From positions 36,218 to 100,217 of the forward strand of contig NZ_LFLT01000019.1 in NCBI RefSeq assembly GCF_001189955.1: DNA of 64,000 bases, in the 5' to 3' direction. Source of the stretch: Herbaspirillum chlorophenolicum. Its GTDB lineage: Bacteria > Pseudomonadota > Gammaproteobacteria > Burkholderiales > Burkholderiaceae_D. Position numbers and translations under genes: made by a program. The notes below the pieces were generated by a model that saw nothing but the letters and a program-made list of their open reading frames with translations, was not told the origin of the DNA and made no database searches. How positions within the stretch are numbered: position 1 is the first letter of the stretch; the number at the start of each line of letters is the position of its first letter. Below, in pieces: positions 31,349 through 40,131 of this stretch.

Positions 31349-31888
31349 TTACTGCCGGGTCTTCACCAGGCGCGCGGTATCGAAACCCTGCTTGGTGGCG
31401 TTGTTGACTGCGTTCTCATATTGCTCGTCGCTGATGGCCGGCGTGCGCGAGAGTATCCACAGGGATTCGCGCGAAGGGCTGCCGACGGTGACCAGCGTGT
31501 ATTGTGCATCCAGTTCCGTGACCCAGTAATCGCTCCAGACCCACGGCAGCCACGACAACCATGACGGCATGAAGCTGACTTGCAGCTTGGCGTTGCTGCT
31601 GCCGCCGACTACGCGTGCCAGTCCCTGTTCCTCATCGTTGCCATCGGCGGTCTTGCAGCGGCTGGTGACGTCGATATCGCCATCGCTGCGGGCGCGGTAT
31701 TCGGCAATGGTGCCGGACACGCATTTTTTCTGGAAGCCGTTGGGAATCTTGGCGATCTCATACCACTTGCCTGCATAGCGCTTGAGGTCGACCGAGGGTA
31801 CGGTCTTCACTTCCTGCGCACCGGCTGCGGTCATGAGGACCAGTGGCATGAGCATGGCAGCCGCAGCCTTGGCGATGGAGATTTTCAT
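31349..31888 (-). CDS. Bacterial lipocalin (Blc family), secreted
   Basis: A 179-residue lipocalin. A signal peptide ([20 protein letters not shown] onward, cut after AAGAQ) is followed by the lipocalin fingerprint LKRYAGKWYEIAKIPNGFQKKC and the later WSDYWVTELDAQYTLVTVGSPSRESLWILSRTP. Unlike E. coli Blc it has no lipobox cysteine, so it should be soluble in the periplasm. Blc proteins bind lysophospholipids or fatty acids. Its ATG overlaps the rsmG stop in a TGATG arrangement, showing translational coupling. Confidence 0.88.
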   Translation of the reverse strand: MKISIAKAAAAMLMPLVLMTAAGAQEVKTVPSVDLKRYAGKWYEIAKIPNGFQKKCVSGTIAEYRARSDGDIDVTSRCKTADGNDEEQGLARVVGGSSNAKLQVSFMPSWLSWLPWVWSDYWVTELDAQYTLVTVGSPSRESLWILSRTPAISDEQYENAVNNATKQGFDTARLVKTRQ

Positions 31889-32550
31889 CAGGACTTTCTT
31901 TCCAAAAAGATGAGATGCCGCTCGGCATCCAGTCCCGGTACATGCAAGGCTTGTACCTTGTTCACGTTCCAGCCCGGCGGCAGCCGGTCGATCTCCTGTT
32001 GCGGCATGATGCCCTTGAGGGCAATGTACTTGCCGCCCTCTTGCAACAGATGGTTCGACCAATCGATGAAGTCGTTCAGTTCGGCGAAGGCGCGCGAGGT
32101 GATGACATCGTATTGTTGCTCAACAGGCAACTGTTCGACGCGTGCATGGACCACCGAAACATTTCTTAATTGCAACTCCGCCTTCACTTGAGTCAGGAAG
32201 GCGGTTTTCTTTTGCACCGTATCGACCAGGGTGATGCTCATCTGCGGCTCGGCTTCAGCCGCCCAGATCGCCAGCACGATGCCCGGCAAGCCACCGCCGG
32301 CACCCACATCCAGCACGCGCTGCGCACCGGCGAAGGCCGATACCGCGGCCAGCGAGTCCAGCAGGTGATGGGTCATCATCTGCGCCGGATCGCGCAACGC
32401 AGTCAGGTTGTAGACCTTGTTCCATTTCGCCAGCAGCGCCTGGTAGGCCAGCAAGCGCGACAATTGGCGTTCGCTCAGGTGCAGGCCGAGTTCGGCGGCG
32501 CCGTCCTTCAGGGTCTGGGTCAATGGGTTCTGGTCTGCCGTAATGCTCAT
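31888..32550 (-). CDS. rsmG: 16S rRNA (guanine527-N7)-methyltransferase
   Basis: A 220-residue RsmG (GidB). It methylates N7 of G527 in 16S rRNA, and its loss gives low-level streptomycin resistance. Typical motifs are [27 protein letters not shown], the SAM loop [27 protein letters not shown] and [13 protein letters not shown]. It lies 50 bp after mnmG, the classical mnmG-rsmG pair. Confidence 0.95.
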   Translation of the reverse strand: MSITADQNPLTQTLKDGAAELGLHLSERQLSRLLAYQALLAKWNKVYNLTALRDPAQMMTHHLLDSLAAVSAFAGAQRVLDVGAGGGLPGIVLAIWAAEAEPQMSITLVDTVQKKTAFLTQVKAELQLRNVSVVHARVEQLPVEQQYDVITSRAFAELNDFIDWSNHLLQEGGKYIALKGIMPQQEIDRLPPGWNVNKVQALHVPGLDAERHLIFLERKS

Positions 32551-32600
32551 CCGTATTCCGTTTTCTTGTGCTTGCTGTCCTGGCCTGTCAGGCGCCGCGC

Positions 32601-34529
32601 TCAGGCCGCTTCGTTGGTCTCGCCCTGCGCCAGCTTCAGGCCGCCCTTTTTCAGGTGGACCAGCAGCAGCGACAGCGCCGCCGGGGTCACGCCGGAAATG
32701 CGGGACGCCTGGCCCAGGGTTTCAGGCTTGTGCTTGTTGAGCTTCTGGCGCACTTCGATCGACAGCGCCTTGACCTCCATGTAGTCGAGGTCAGCCGGCA
32801 GCTTGAGGTTTTCATTGTGGTCCTGGCGGCTGATCTCGCTGGCCTGGCGGGCGATGTAGCCGGCGTACTTGACCTGGATCTCGACCTGTTCGCGCACCGG
32901 CCCATCTTCGATGCCAGGGCCGGCCAGCGGCTGGCCTTCGGCGCCGGTCAGGCTCATCAGGCTGTCATAGCTCACGTTCGGGCGGCGCAGCAAGTCGAGC
33001 AGATTGTATTCGTGCTCGATGGCCTTACCGAGCACGCGTTCGGCTTCGGCAGCGGCCAGGATACGCGGATTGACCCAGGTGGTCTTCAGGCGCTCCATTT
33101 CACGTGCAACCGCTTCGCGCTTTTTCTCGAAGACTTCCCATTGCGCGTCGCCGACGCAACCGAGCCGGCGTCCGATGTCGGTCAGGCGCAGGTCGGCATT
33201 GTCTTCGCGCAGCGACAGACGGTATTCGGCGCGGCTGGTGAACATGCGGTACGGCTCCTGCACGCCCTGGGTGACCAGGTCGTCGACCAGCACGCCAAGG
33301 TAGGCTTCATCGCGGCGCGGGGCCCAGGCGTCGCGGCCCTGGGTCTGCAGCGCGGCATTGAGGCCGGCCAGCATGCCCTGGGCAGCGGCTTCTTCGTAGC
33401 CGGTGGTGCCGTTGATCTGGCCGGCGAAGAACAGTCCCTGAATCTGGCGGGTTTCCAGCGACGACTTCAGGCCGCGCGGATCATAGTAATCGTATTCGAT
33501 GGCATAGCCGGGACGCAGGATGTGGGCGTTTTCCAGCCCCTTCATCGACCGCACCAGCTCCAGCTGCACGTCGAACGGCAGGCTGGTGGAAATGCCGTTG
33601 GGGTAAAACTCGTGGGTAGTCAGGCCTTCGGGTTCCAGATAGATCTGGTGCGAATCCTTGCCGGCGAAGCGATGGATCTTGTCTTCGATGGATGGGCAGT
33701 AACGCGGGCCCACGCCTTCGATCACGCCGGTGTACATCGGGCTGCGGTCCAGGCCGCCGCGGATGATGTCATGGGTACGGCTGTTGGTATGGGTAATCCA
33801 GCACGGCATCTGCTGCGGGTGCATGGCCGTATTGCCCATGACCGAGAACACCGGCACCGGATCGAAGTCGCCCGGCTGCTCTTCCAGGATCGAAAGATTG
33901 ATGCTGCGGCCGTCGATACGTGGCGGAGTGCCGGTCTTCAGCCGGCCTTGCAGCAGCTTCAGCTCCTTCAGGCGCGCCGACAGCGACACCGCCGGTGGAT
34001 CGCCGGCGCGGCCGCCGGCATAGTTATTGAGGCCGACGTGGATCTTCCCGTCCAGGAAAGTACCGGCGGTCAGCACTACCGCCCTGCCCTGGAACCGGAT
34101 ACCGGCCTGGGTCACGGCACCGACCACGCGGTCGCCTTCGATCATCAAATCGTCCACCGCCTGCTGGAACAGCCACAGGTTGGGCTGGTTCTCCAGGCGC
34201 GAACGGATCGCCTGCTTGTACAGGATGCGGTCCGCCTGGGCGCGGGTAGCGCGCACGGCCGGTCCCTTGGACGAGTTCAGGATGCGGAACTGGATGCCGG
34301 CTTCGTCAGTGGCGATCGCCATCGCCCCACCCATGGCATCGACTTCCTTGACCAGATGGCCCTTACCGATGCCGCCGATGGACGGGTTGCAGGACATCTG
34401 GCCCAGTGTTTCGATGTTGTGCGTCAACAGCAGGGTCTTCTGGCCCATGCGTGCCGCGGCCAGTGCAGCTTCCGTGCCGGCGTGCCCGCCGCCGACAACG
34501 ATGACGTCAAATTGTGTGGGGAATAGCAT
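32601..34529 (-). CDS. mnmG: tRNA uridine-5-carboxymethylaminomethyl modification enzyme MnmG (GidA)
   Basis: A 642-residue FAD enzyme. With MnmE it makes cmnm5U34 on tRNAs, the substrate later used by MnmC. The N-terminus is [23 protein letters not shown], followed by [44 protein letters not shown] and [20 protein letters not shown]. The C-terminal helical domain ends with [18 protein letters not shown]. It is first in the leftward mnmG-to-parB run and lies immediately left of the parS sites. Confidence 0.97.
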   Translation of the reverse strand: MLFPTQFDVIVVGGGHAGTEAALAAARMGQKTLLLTHNIETLGQMSCNPSIGGIGKGHLVKEVDAMGGAMAIATDEAGIQFRILNSSKGPAVRATRAQADRILYKQAIRSRLENQPNLWLFQQAVDDLMIEGDRVVGAVTQAGIRFQGRAVVLTAGTFLDGKIHVGLNNYAGGRAGDPPAVSLSARLKELKLLQGRLKTGTPPRIDGRSINLSILEEQPGDFDPVPVFSVMGNTAMHPQQMPCWITHTNSRTHDIIRGGLDRSPMYTGVIEGVGPRYCPSIEDKIHRFAGKDSHQIYLEPEGLTTHEFYPNGISTSLPFDVQLELVRSMKGLENAHILRPGYAIEYDYYDPRGLKSSLETRQIQGLFFAGQINGTTGYEEAAAQGMLAGLNAALQTQGRDAWAPRRDEAYLGVLVDDLVTQGVQEPYRMFTSRAEYRLSLREDNADLRLTDIGRRLGCVGDAQWEVFEKKREAVAREMERLKTTWVNPRILAAAEAERVLGKAIEHEYNLLDLLRRPNVSYDSLMSLTGAEGQPLAGPGIEDGPVREQVEIQVKYAGYIARQASEISRQDHNENLKLPADLDYMEVKALSIEVRQKLNKHKPETLGQASRISGVTPAALSLLLVHLKKGGLKLAQGETNEAA

Positions 34530-34680
34530 GATGCGCCTCGTGGAGACGGTGTGAACAGAGGCGAGATTATAAAGTCTTTTGGATGATGGGGTCGGAAGGC
34601 TGCCTGGATTATGTGGAATATCGGCATGGGGTGATGCAGGTTTACCTCATTCCCGGCTCTACCGATATCCGCTAGCTATC

Positions 34681-34692
34681 GGATAGCTATCC
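34681..34692. repeat. 12-bp perfect palindrome beside parS
   Basis: GGATAGCTATCC is self-complementary and overlaps a second inverted repeat, CCGATA (34662-34667) with TATCGG (34677-34682). The cluster lies about 150 bp upstream of mnmG and 10 bp before the first parS. It may be an operator for the mnmG promoter; the binding protein is unknown. Confidence 0.4.
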
Positions 34693-34701
34693 GGCATCGA
34701 C

Positions 34702-34717
34702 TGTTTCACGTGAAACA
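34702..34717. promoter_or_regulatory. parS centromere site 1
   Basis: TGTTTCACGTGAAACA is an exact match to the 16-bp consensus bound by chromosomal ParB. It lies upstream of mnmG, within 6 kb of parB. Confidence 0.95.
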
Positions 34718-34749
34718 TTTGGCGACAAAAACCATGTGAACACAAAACA

Positions 34750-34771
34750 AAACGGAGCCGCAGCCCCGTTT
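34750..34771 (-). terminator. Probable terminator after the TSUP gene
   Basis: AAACGG and CCGTTT enclose a GC-rich centre with one G-U pair. On the minus strand the stem is followed by TTGTTTTG. It lies between the two parS sites. Confidence 0.55.
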
Positions 34772-34795
34772 GATTTTCTTCCCCAATTTTGATGC

Positions 34796-34815
34796 GATGT
34801 TTCACGTGAAACATC
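34796..34815. promoter_or_regulatory. parS centromere site 2
   Basis: A second exact TGTTTCACGTGAAACA (34798-34813), extended to a 20-bp perfect palindrome by GA and TC. It is 96 bp from site 1. Confidence 0.95.
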
Positions 34816-34840
34816 GGACCAAAAACACAACCCTTTTTCC

Positions 34841-35602
34841 TTATCTCAGGAAGGCATCGTACCCGCTCTTCAAGATCAATGCCCCCACCACCAGCAAAAA
34901 CAATTTGCGCACGAATACGCTGCCATGTTTCATCGCCAGCCTGGTGCCCACCAGCGAACCACCAATATTGAATACCGCCATCAGCAATCCCAACTGCCAG
35001 ATCACGTGGCCGCTATAGCCGAACCAGCACAGGGCGGCCAAATTGGTCGCGATATTGACGAACTTGGAGACTGCCGATGCCGACAGGAAGTCATAACTGA
35101 ATACGCGCACAAACAGGAAAACCAGGAAGCTGCCGGTACCCGGGCCAAAAACGCCGTCGTAGAAACCAACGCCGGCCCCGATCAGTGCGGCATAAATCAT
35201 TTCCTTGGCGCCGCTCAAGGTAGGCGCATGGGTCTGCCCAAAGTCTTTTTTCTTCAGCGTATACACCGCCACTGCAATCAATACAAAGGGCAAGGCCTTG
35301 CGGATCAGATCGGTCGGGATGTGCGTAACCACATAAGCGCCGAAGAAGGATAAGGCGAATGCCGCGATCGCCGCCGGCGTTACCGTGCTCCAGCGTACCG
35401 CGACCTTGCGGGCGAAATTGATGGCTGCGGCGCTGGTTCCCATGACACCTGCTACTTTATTGGTGCCAAGCAATGTTGCCGGCGGCGTATTGGGAAATAC
35501 CGAGAACAAGGTCGGCACCAGTACCAGCCCGCCCCCACCGACGACCGCATCGATCAGGCCGGCGACAAAAGCAGCGGCGCACAGGATCAGGTAATCAGCC
35601 AT
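34841..35602 (-). CDS. TSUP family permease (TauE/SafE type)
   Basis: A 253-residue membrane protein with about eight hydrophobic segments. It starts ADYLILCAAAFVAGLIDAVVGGGGLVLVPTL, the family hallmark, and repeats a related motif in GAGVGFYDGVFGPGTGSFLVF. TSUP proteins move sulfite, sulfoacetate or other organosulfur anions; the substrate is unknown. It is a single gene with a likely terminator downstream, lying between the parS region and the liv cluster. Confidence 0.85.
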   Translation of the reverse strand: MADYLILCAAAFVAGLIDAVVGGGGLVLVPTLFSVFPNTPPATLLGTNKVAGVMGTSAAAINFARKVAVRWSTVTPAAIAAFALSFFGAYVVTHIPTDLIRKALPFVLIAVAVYTLKKKDFGQTHAPTLSGAKEMIYAALIGAGVGFYDGVFGPGTGSFLVFLFVRVFSYDFLSASAVSKFVNIATNLAALCWFGYSGHVIWQLGLLMAVFNIGGSLVGTRLAMKHGSVFVRKLFLLVVGALILKSGYDAFLR

Positions 35603-35688
35603 GGCGGATCACCAGTACAGGAAAACGAGATTGCATGGAAAGGCTTTCGATCGAAGACAAACTGGCGCGATTGTTATTGTTGAATACA

Positions 35689-35710
35689 GCTCCCGGCCCT
35701 GGCCGGGAGC
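35689..35710. repeat. 10-bp perfect inverted repeat upstream of the TSUP gene
   Basis: GCTCCCGGCC, CT, GGCCGGGAGC. It is a very stable hairpin without a T-run on either strand. It lies between the livM terminator (35812-35857) and the TSUP start, in a gene-free 295-bp gap. It may be an mRNA structure in the TSUP leader. Confidence 0.5.
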
Positions 35711-35811
35711 GCTATTCTACCCTGCCCTCAGCTTCCACATTGGCAACAGATCCAGCCGCCCTTTCTCTGTTACGCAACAGCAGCATCTGTTATGCAATCA
35801 GGCCGTACCGG

Positions 35812-35857
35812 CAAAAAAATACCGCCGGCAATCATCTCTCGATGACTTGCCGGCGGC
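35812..35857 (-). terminator. Intrinsic terminator of the liv operon
   Basis: CCGCCGGCAA and TTGCCGGCGG form a 10-bp stem. Read on the minus strand it is followed by TATTTTTTT. It lies 41 bp beyond the livM stop. Confidence 0.85.
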
Positions 35858-35897
35858 AAGGATGCCATCGCAGGGATGGCGAACTTCTCTCTCAAAC

Positions 35898-36878
35898 TCA
35901 GTGCGACTGGCTTGCCGATCCCTTCTTGGTCAAGGCCAGGATTTCGCCAACGATCCCCTTGCGGAACAAGAGCACGCAAATGATGAAGATGAAGCCGGTC
36001 ACGATGGTCACCGAATCACCCAGGGTATTGAACCAGTCGATATGGGTCACATTCGCCAGCCAGCTGCCGATATCGCCCAGCTTGTTCTCCAGCATGATGA
36101 TGATGATGGCGCCGACGATGGGACCGACGATGGTACCCAGCCCGCCAACCAGGGTCATCAGCACCACCAGGCCGGACATGCTCCAGTGCACATCGGTCAG
36201 CGTCTCGAAGCCCAGCACCAGGGTCTTGGTGGAGCCGGCCAGGCCGGACAGCGCAGCCGACAGCACGAAGGCCAGCAGCTTGTAGCGCGCCACGTCATAA
36301 CCCAGCGAGATGGCGCGCGGCTCGTTCTCCTTGATCGCCTTCAATACCTGGCCGAAGGGAGAGTTGATGGTGCGCACGATCAGGGCGAAGCCGAAGATGG
36401 CGATGGCCAGCACCACGTAGTACAAGGTCAGGTCGTTGCTGAGATCGATAAAGCCCAGCAACTTGCCGCGCGGCACGCCTTGCAGGCCATCTTCACCGCC
36501 GGTAAAGGATGCCTGCAGCGCAACGAAGTACAGCATCTGCGCCAGCGCCAGGGTGATCATGGTGAAGTAGATGCCCTGGCGGCGGATTGCCAGCAAGCCC
36601 ATCACCAGGCCGATCAGCGCCGCCACACCGGTGCCCACCAGCAAGCCCAGTTCCGTCGGTAGGCCCCACACCTTCAGCGCCTGGCCGCACAGATAGCCGG
36701 CCCAACCAAGGAAGGCAGCATGGCCGAAAGACAGCAGGCCGGTATAGCCGATCAGCAAGTTGAAGGCGCAGGCGAACAGCGCAAAGCACAACATCTTCAT
36801 CAGGAACACCGGATAGAGCCCAAACGGTGCAGCCAATGCAAGTATTAACAAAATAACAACTATCAGTTTCTTGTTCAT
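35898..36878 (-). CDS. livM: Branched-chain amino acid-type ABC permease, LivM family
   Basis: A 326-residue permease with about nine transmembrane segments. Features are LLIGYTGLLSFGHAAFLGWAGYLCG near residues 40-65, the EAA-like loop FGQVLKAIKENEPRAISLGYDVARYKLLAFVLSAALSGLAG, and GGLGTIVGPIVGA. It pairs with LivH to form the membrane channel. It is the last gene of the operon, 13 bp after livH, followed by a strong terminator. Confidence 0.9.
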   Translation of the reverse strand: MNKKLIVVILLILALAAPFGLYPVFLMKMLCFALFACAFNLLIGYTGLLSFGHAAFLGWAGYLCGQALKVWGLPTELGLLVGTGVAALIGLVMGLLAIRRQGIYFTMITLALAQMLYFVALQASFTGGEDGLQGVPRGKLLGFIDLSNDLTLYYVVLAIAIFGFALIVRTINSPFGQVLKAIKENEPRAISLGYDVARYKLLAFVLSAALSGLAGSTKTLVLGFETLTDVHWSMSGLVVLMTLVGGLGTIVGPIVGAIIIIMLENKLGDIGSWLANVTHIDWFNTLGDSVTIVTGFIFIICVLLFRKGIVGEILALTKKGSASQSH

Positions 36879-36891
36879 GCCGGTCTCCCGA

Positions 36892-37776
36892 TTATTTCTC
36901 TTTGCCGAACAGGCCGGCCGGACGGATCATCAGCACGATCGCCATGATGATGAACACCACGGTGGCTGACAGCTCGGGATAAAACACCCGGGTCAGGCCT
37001 TCAATCAGGCCCAGTGCAAGACCGGTGACGATGGAGCCCAGGATGGAGCCCATGCCGCCGATCACCACCACTGCGAAGACGGTAATGATCAGGTTCGATC
37101 CCATCAGCGGAGAGACCTGGATCACCGGGGCCGCCAGCACGCCCGCGAATGCCGCCAGTCCCACGCCAAAGCCATACGTGAGGGTAACCATCAGCGGCAC
37201 ATTGATGCCGAAGGCTTCGACCAGCTTGGGGTTTTCGGTACCGGCGCGCAGGTAAGCGCCCAGGCGCGTCTTCTCGATCACGAACCAGGTCACGAAGCAC
37301 ACCACCAACGAGGCCACGACGACCCATGCGCGGTAGTTCGGCAGCACCATGAAGCCGAGGTTGGTTGCGCCTTGCAGCGCATCAGGCACCGAATACGGCT
37401 GGCCCGAGACGCCATAGATGGAACGGAAGATGCCCTCGATCATCAGCGTGATGCCGAACGTCAGCAGCAGGCCATACAAGTGGTCGAGCTTGTAGAGCCA
37501 ACGCAGCATGGTCTTCTCGATGATGATGCCGAAGATGCCGACCAGGACAGGCGCAAGCGCCAGCATGACCCAGTAATTGAGATCGAAGTAACTCAACCCC
37601 ATCCAAGCCAGGAAAGCGCCCATCATGTAGAGCGTTCCGTGCGCGAAGTTGATCACGTTGAGCAAGCCGAAAATCACTGCCAGGCCGAGCGACAGCATGG
37701 CGTAGAAAGAGCCGTTGACCAACCCCAGCAGGAGCTGGCTCAGCAAGGCTTGCAAGGGGATTCCGAATAGTTCCAT
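36892..37776 (-). CDS. livH: Branched-chain amino acid-type ABC permease, LivH family
   Basis: A 294-residue permease. It begins LQALLSQLLLGLVNGSFYAMLSLGLAVIFGLLNVINFAHGTLYMMGAF, the LivH signature. It also has TRLGAYLRAGTENPKLVEAFGINVPLM as the ATPase-contact loop, and GGMGSILGSIVTGLALGLIEGL. It lies between the binding-protein gene (215 bp upstream, with a hairpin in the gap) and livM. Confidence 0.9.
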   Translation of the reverse strand: MELFGIPLQALLSQLLLGLVNGSFYAMLSLGLAVIFGLLNVINFAHGTLYMMGAFLAWMGLSYFDLNYWVMLALAPVLVGIFGIIIEKTMLRWLYKLDHLYGLLLTFGITLMIEGIFRSIYGVSGQPYSVPDALQGATNLGFMVLPNYRAWVVVASLVVCFVTWFVIEKTRLGAYLRAGTENPKLVEAFGINVPLMVTLTYGFGVGLAAFAGVLAAPVIQVSPLMGSNLIITVFAVVVIGGMGSILGSIVTGLALGLIEGLTRVFYPELSATVVFIIMAIVLMIRPAGLFGKEK

Positions 37777-37869
37777 AAAAACCCGTTCATCCAGATGGGT
37801 GAAGAACGCAACCGCTTATTTGCCTAGACAGAAGCCGCCCGCGAACAAAATCGGGGGCCGCTTCCAACA

Positions 37870-37913
37870 GCAAAAATCTGCCATTTCCGGCCAGCAGAAA
37901 TGACAGATTTTGC
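37870..37913 (-). promoter_or_regulatory. Intercistronic stem-loop between the binding-protein gene and livH
   Basis: GCAAAAATCTGCCATTTC pairs with GAAATGACAGATTTTGC with only one mismatch and one bulge. On the minus strand it follows the binding-protein gene and precedes livH. Without a terminal T-run it is better read as an mRNA-stabilising or attenuating hairpin that raises binding-protein output over permease output. Confidence 0.5.
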
Positions 37914-37991
37914 GGATTGCCTTTACTGCCGCTTCTTTTACTGCCGCCTTTCAGCGTTGATGCGGTTGATGCCTGTGATACGTCCTGCGCA

Positions 37992-39203
37992 TTACTTCCA
38001 CAGCGCGCACTTGGACTCTGCCTTGGTGGTCCATGCCTGTTCAGCAGGAATGGTCTGCACCAGCTTGTAGTAGTCCCACGGATACTTCGATTCCGACTGC
38101 GCCTTGACCTGGTACAGGTACATGTCGTGCATCACGCGGCCGTCGGCGCGCAGGTAGCCGTTCTTCTGGTACATGTCGTTGAACTTGGTCTTGCGCAGCT
38201 GGGCCATGACCTTGTCCGGATCGTCGGTACCGATTTGCTTGACCACCTTCAGGTACTGCAGGGCTGCCGAGTAGTCGGCGGCTTGCAGCGACGAAGGCAT
38301 TTTCTTGCGCACGGCGAAGTAACGCTTGGCAAAAGCGCGCGTTTCTTCGTTGGCATCCCAGTACCAGCTATCGGTCAGGTACAGGCCTTCGGTGGTCTTC
38401 AGGGTCAGCGAGTGCACGTCGTTGATGAACACCAGCAGGCCGGCCAGCTTGGCGGTCTTGGTGATGCCGAACTCATTGGCCGCCTTGACCGAGTTGATGA
38501 AGTCGCCGCCGGCATTGGCCAGGCCGATGATCTGCGCCTTGGAGCTTTGCGCCTGCAGCAGGAAGGAAGAGAAGTCCGAAGCGCCCAGCGGGTGCTTCAC
38601 GGAACCGACCACGGTACCGCCCGATGCCTTCACCACGGTTGCGGTGTCGGCTTCCAGCGAGTGGCCGAACGCGTAGTCGGCGGTCAGGAAGAACCAGCTC
38701 TTGCCGCCCTGCTTCACCACTGCCGAACCGGTACCCTTGGCCAGGGCCACGGTGTCATACGCATAGTGCACGGTGTACGGCGAGCACTCTTCGTTGGTCA
38801 GGCGCGCGGAGCCGGCGCCGATCTGGATGTAGACCTTCTTCTTCTCGGCTGCAACCTTGGCCGAAGCCAGCGCAGTACCCGAGTTGGTGCCGCCGATCAG
38901 CATGTTCACGCCCTGCTGGTCGAACCATTCGCGCGCCTTGCTGGCGGCGACGTCGGCCTTGTTCTGGTGATCTGCCACCAGCAGTTCAACCTTCTTGCCG
39001 TTGACCGAACCGCCCATGTCAGCGATCGCCATCTTGATCGCTTCGGCGCCGCCCTGGCCGTCGATGTCGGAATACACACCGGAGATATCGGTGATGAAAC
39101 CGATCTTGATCACGTCTCCGGAGGTCTGCGCCGATGCCGACGACACCATGGAAAACGCTGCGGCTGCAGCGGTGACAGCAAGTGCCATTGCCTTAAGTTT
39201 CAT
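37992..39203 (-). CDS. ABC transporter substrate-binding protein, LivJ/LivK family
   Basis: A 403-residue periplasmic protein. The signal peptide MKLKAMALAVTAAAAAFSMV is followed by SSASAQ. The Peripla_BP_6 fold shows VIKIGFITDISGVYSDIDGQGGAEAIKMAI, LIGGTNSGTALASAKVAAEKKKVYIQIGAGSARLTNEECSPYTVH and SWFFLTADYAFGHSLEAD. The Ala/Gly-rich pocket and the position of aromatic residues differ from LivK, so the ligand could be an aromatic or other organic acid. An ATG at 39209 abuts GAGGAG, so the next ATG at 39203 is preferred. Confidence 0.85.
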   Translation of the reverse strand: MKLKAMALAVTAAAAAFSMVSSASAQTSGDVIKIGFITDISGVYSDIDGQGGAEAIKMAIADMGGSVNGKKVELLVADHQNKADVAASKAREWFDQQGVNMLIGGTNSGTALASAKVAAEKKKVYIQIGAGSARLTNEECSPYTVHYAYDTVALAKGTGSAVVKQGGKSWFFLTADYAFGHSLEADTATVVKASGGTVVGSVKHPLGASDFSSFLLQAQSSKAQIIGLANAGGDFINSVKAANEFGITKTAKLAGLLVFINDVHSLTLKTTEGLYLTDSWYWDANEETRAFAKRYFAVRKKMPSSLQAADYSAALQYLKVVKQIGTDDPDKVMAQLRKTKFNDMYQKNGYLRADGRVMHDMYLYQVKAQSESKYPWDYYKLVQTIPAEQAWTTKAESKCALWK

Positions 39204-39366
39204 TTTCATCTCCTCAGTTATATGAGCCCGCTAAATTGATAGACCTGCGAGACAGCTTTATGTTGAGCGGAAAAGGGATCGCCTCCCCGCGACGTACTTG
39301 TTGGCAGTACTTTTTATGATTCTTGCGACAGCATCCGTTCACATCCGGATGCAAGTCTTGAAACGA

Positions 39367-40131
39367 TCAAACGCCCAGCAATTCGTTCAAGGTCTGCATC
39401 TTGGCTTCAAGCTGCGACGCTTCGAACGACTCGACGATCTGGCCATGCTCCATCACATAGAAGCGGTCGGCCAGCGGGGCGGCAAAGCGGAAGTTCTGCT
39501 CCACCATCACAATCGTGTAGCCCTTGGCTTTCAGGGTAGTGATCATGCGCGCGAGCGCCTGCACGATGACCGGCGCCAGGCCTTCGGAAATTTCGTCCAG
39601 CAGCAGCAAGCGTGCACCGGTGCGCAGGATGCGCGCCACCGCCAGCATCTGCTGTTCGCCGCCCGACAGGCGCGTGCCCTGGCTGTTGCGGCGCTCTTTC
39701 AGGTTGGGGAACATGTCATAGATCTCGTCGATCGACATGCCCTTGTCCGTCTTCGACACGAACGGCGGCAGCATCAGGTTTTCTTCCGCCGACAGCGAAG
39801 AAAAAATGCCGCGCTCTTCCGGGCAATAGCCGACGCCGAAATGGGCGATCTTGTGCGTGGCGAGGTTGATGGTTTCCTGGCCGTTGATCTTGATGGATCC
39901 CTTGCGGGTGCCGACCAAGCCCATGATGGAACGCAGCGTGGTGGTGCGGCCGGCGCCGTTGCGGCCCAGCAGCGTCACCACTTCGCCCTGGCGCACGTTC
40001 AGGTTGACGTTATGCAGGATGTGCGACTCGCCGTACCACGATTGCAGGTCGCTGATCTGCAGCGCCAGCGGCGCGTTGGAAGAAGATGTGCTCACGGTGG
40101 AATTCATGGTTGCCGAAGTTGCGGTAGTCAT
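39367..40131 (-). CDS. livF: Branched-chain amino acid-type ABC ATPase, LivF family
   Basis: A 254-residue ATPase. Its Walker A reads LLGRNGAGRTTTLRSIMGL: the usual lysine of GxxGxGK(S/T) is arginine. The remaining motifs are normal: GYCPEERGIFSSLSAEENL, signature LSGGEQQMLAVARIL, Walker B RLLLLDEISEGLAP and MVEQNFRFA. An arginine here recurs in some LivF-like proteins of Burkholderiales as far as I recall, so it may be functional with LivG. Its start overlaps the livG stop by one base, so the two are translationally coupled. Confidence 0.88.
   Translation of the reverse strand: MTTATSATMNSTVSTSSSNAPLALQISDLQSWYGESHILHNVNLNVRQGEVVTLLGRNGAGRTTTLRSIMGLVGTRKGSIKINGQETINLATHKIAHFGVGYCPEERGIFSSLSAEENLMLPPFVSKTDKGMSIDEIYDMFPNLKERRNSQGTRLSGGEQQMLAVARILRTGARLLLLDEISEGLAPVIVQALARMITTLKAKGYTIVMVEQNFRFAAPLADRFYVMEHGQIVESFEASQLEAKMQTLNELLGV

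Noticed and set aside
35766..35798. Two imperfect 12-base direct repeats (TCTGTTACGCAA / TCTGTTATGCAA)
   Set aside because: Only two copies, short, and with no associated gene or structure; probably chance.
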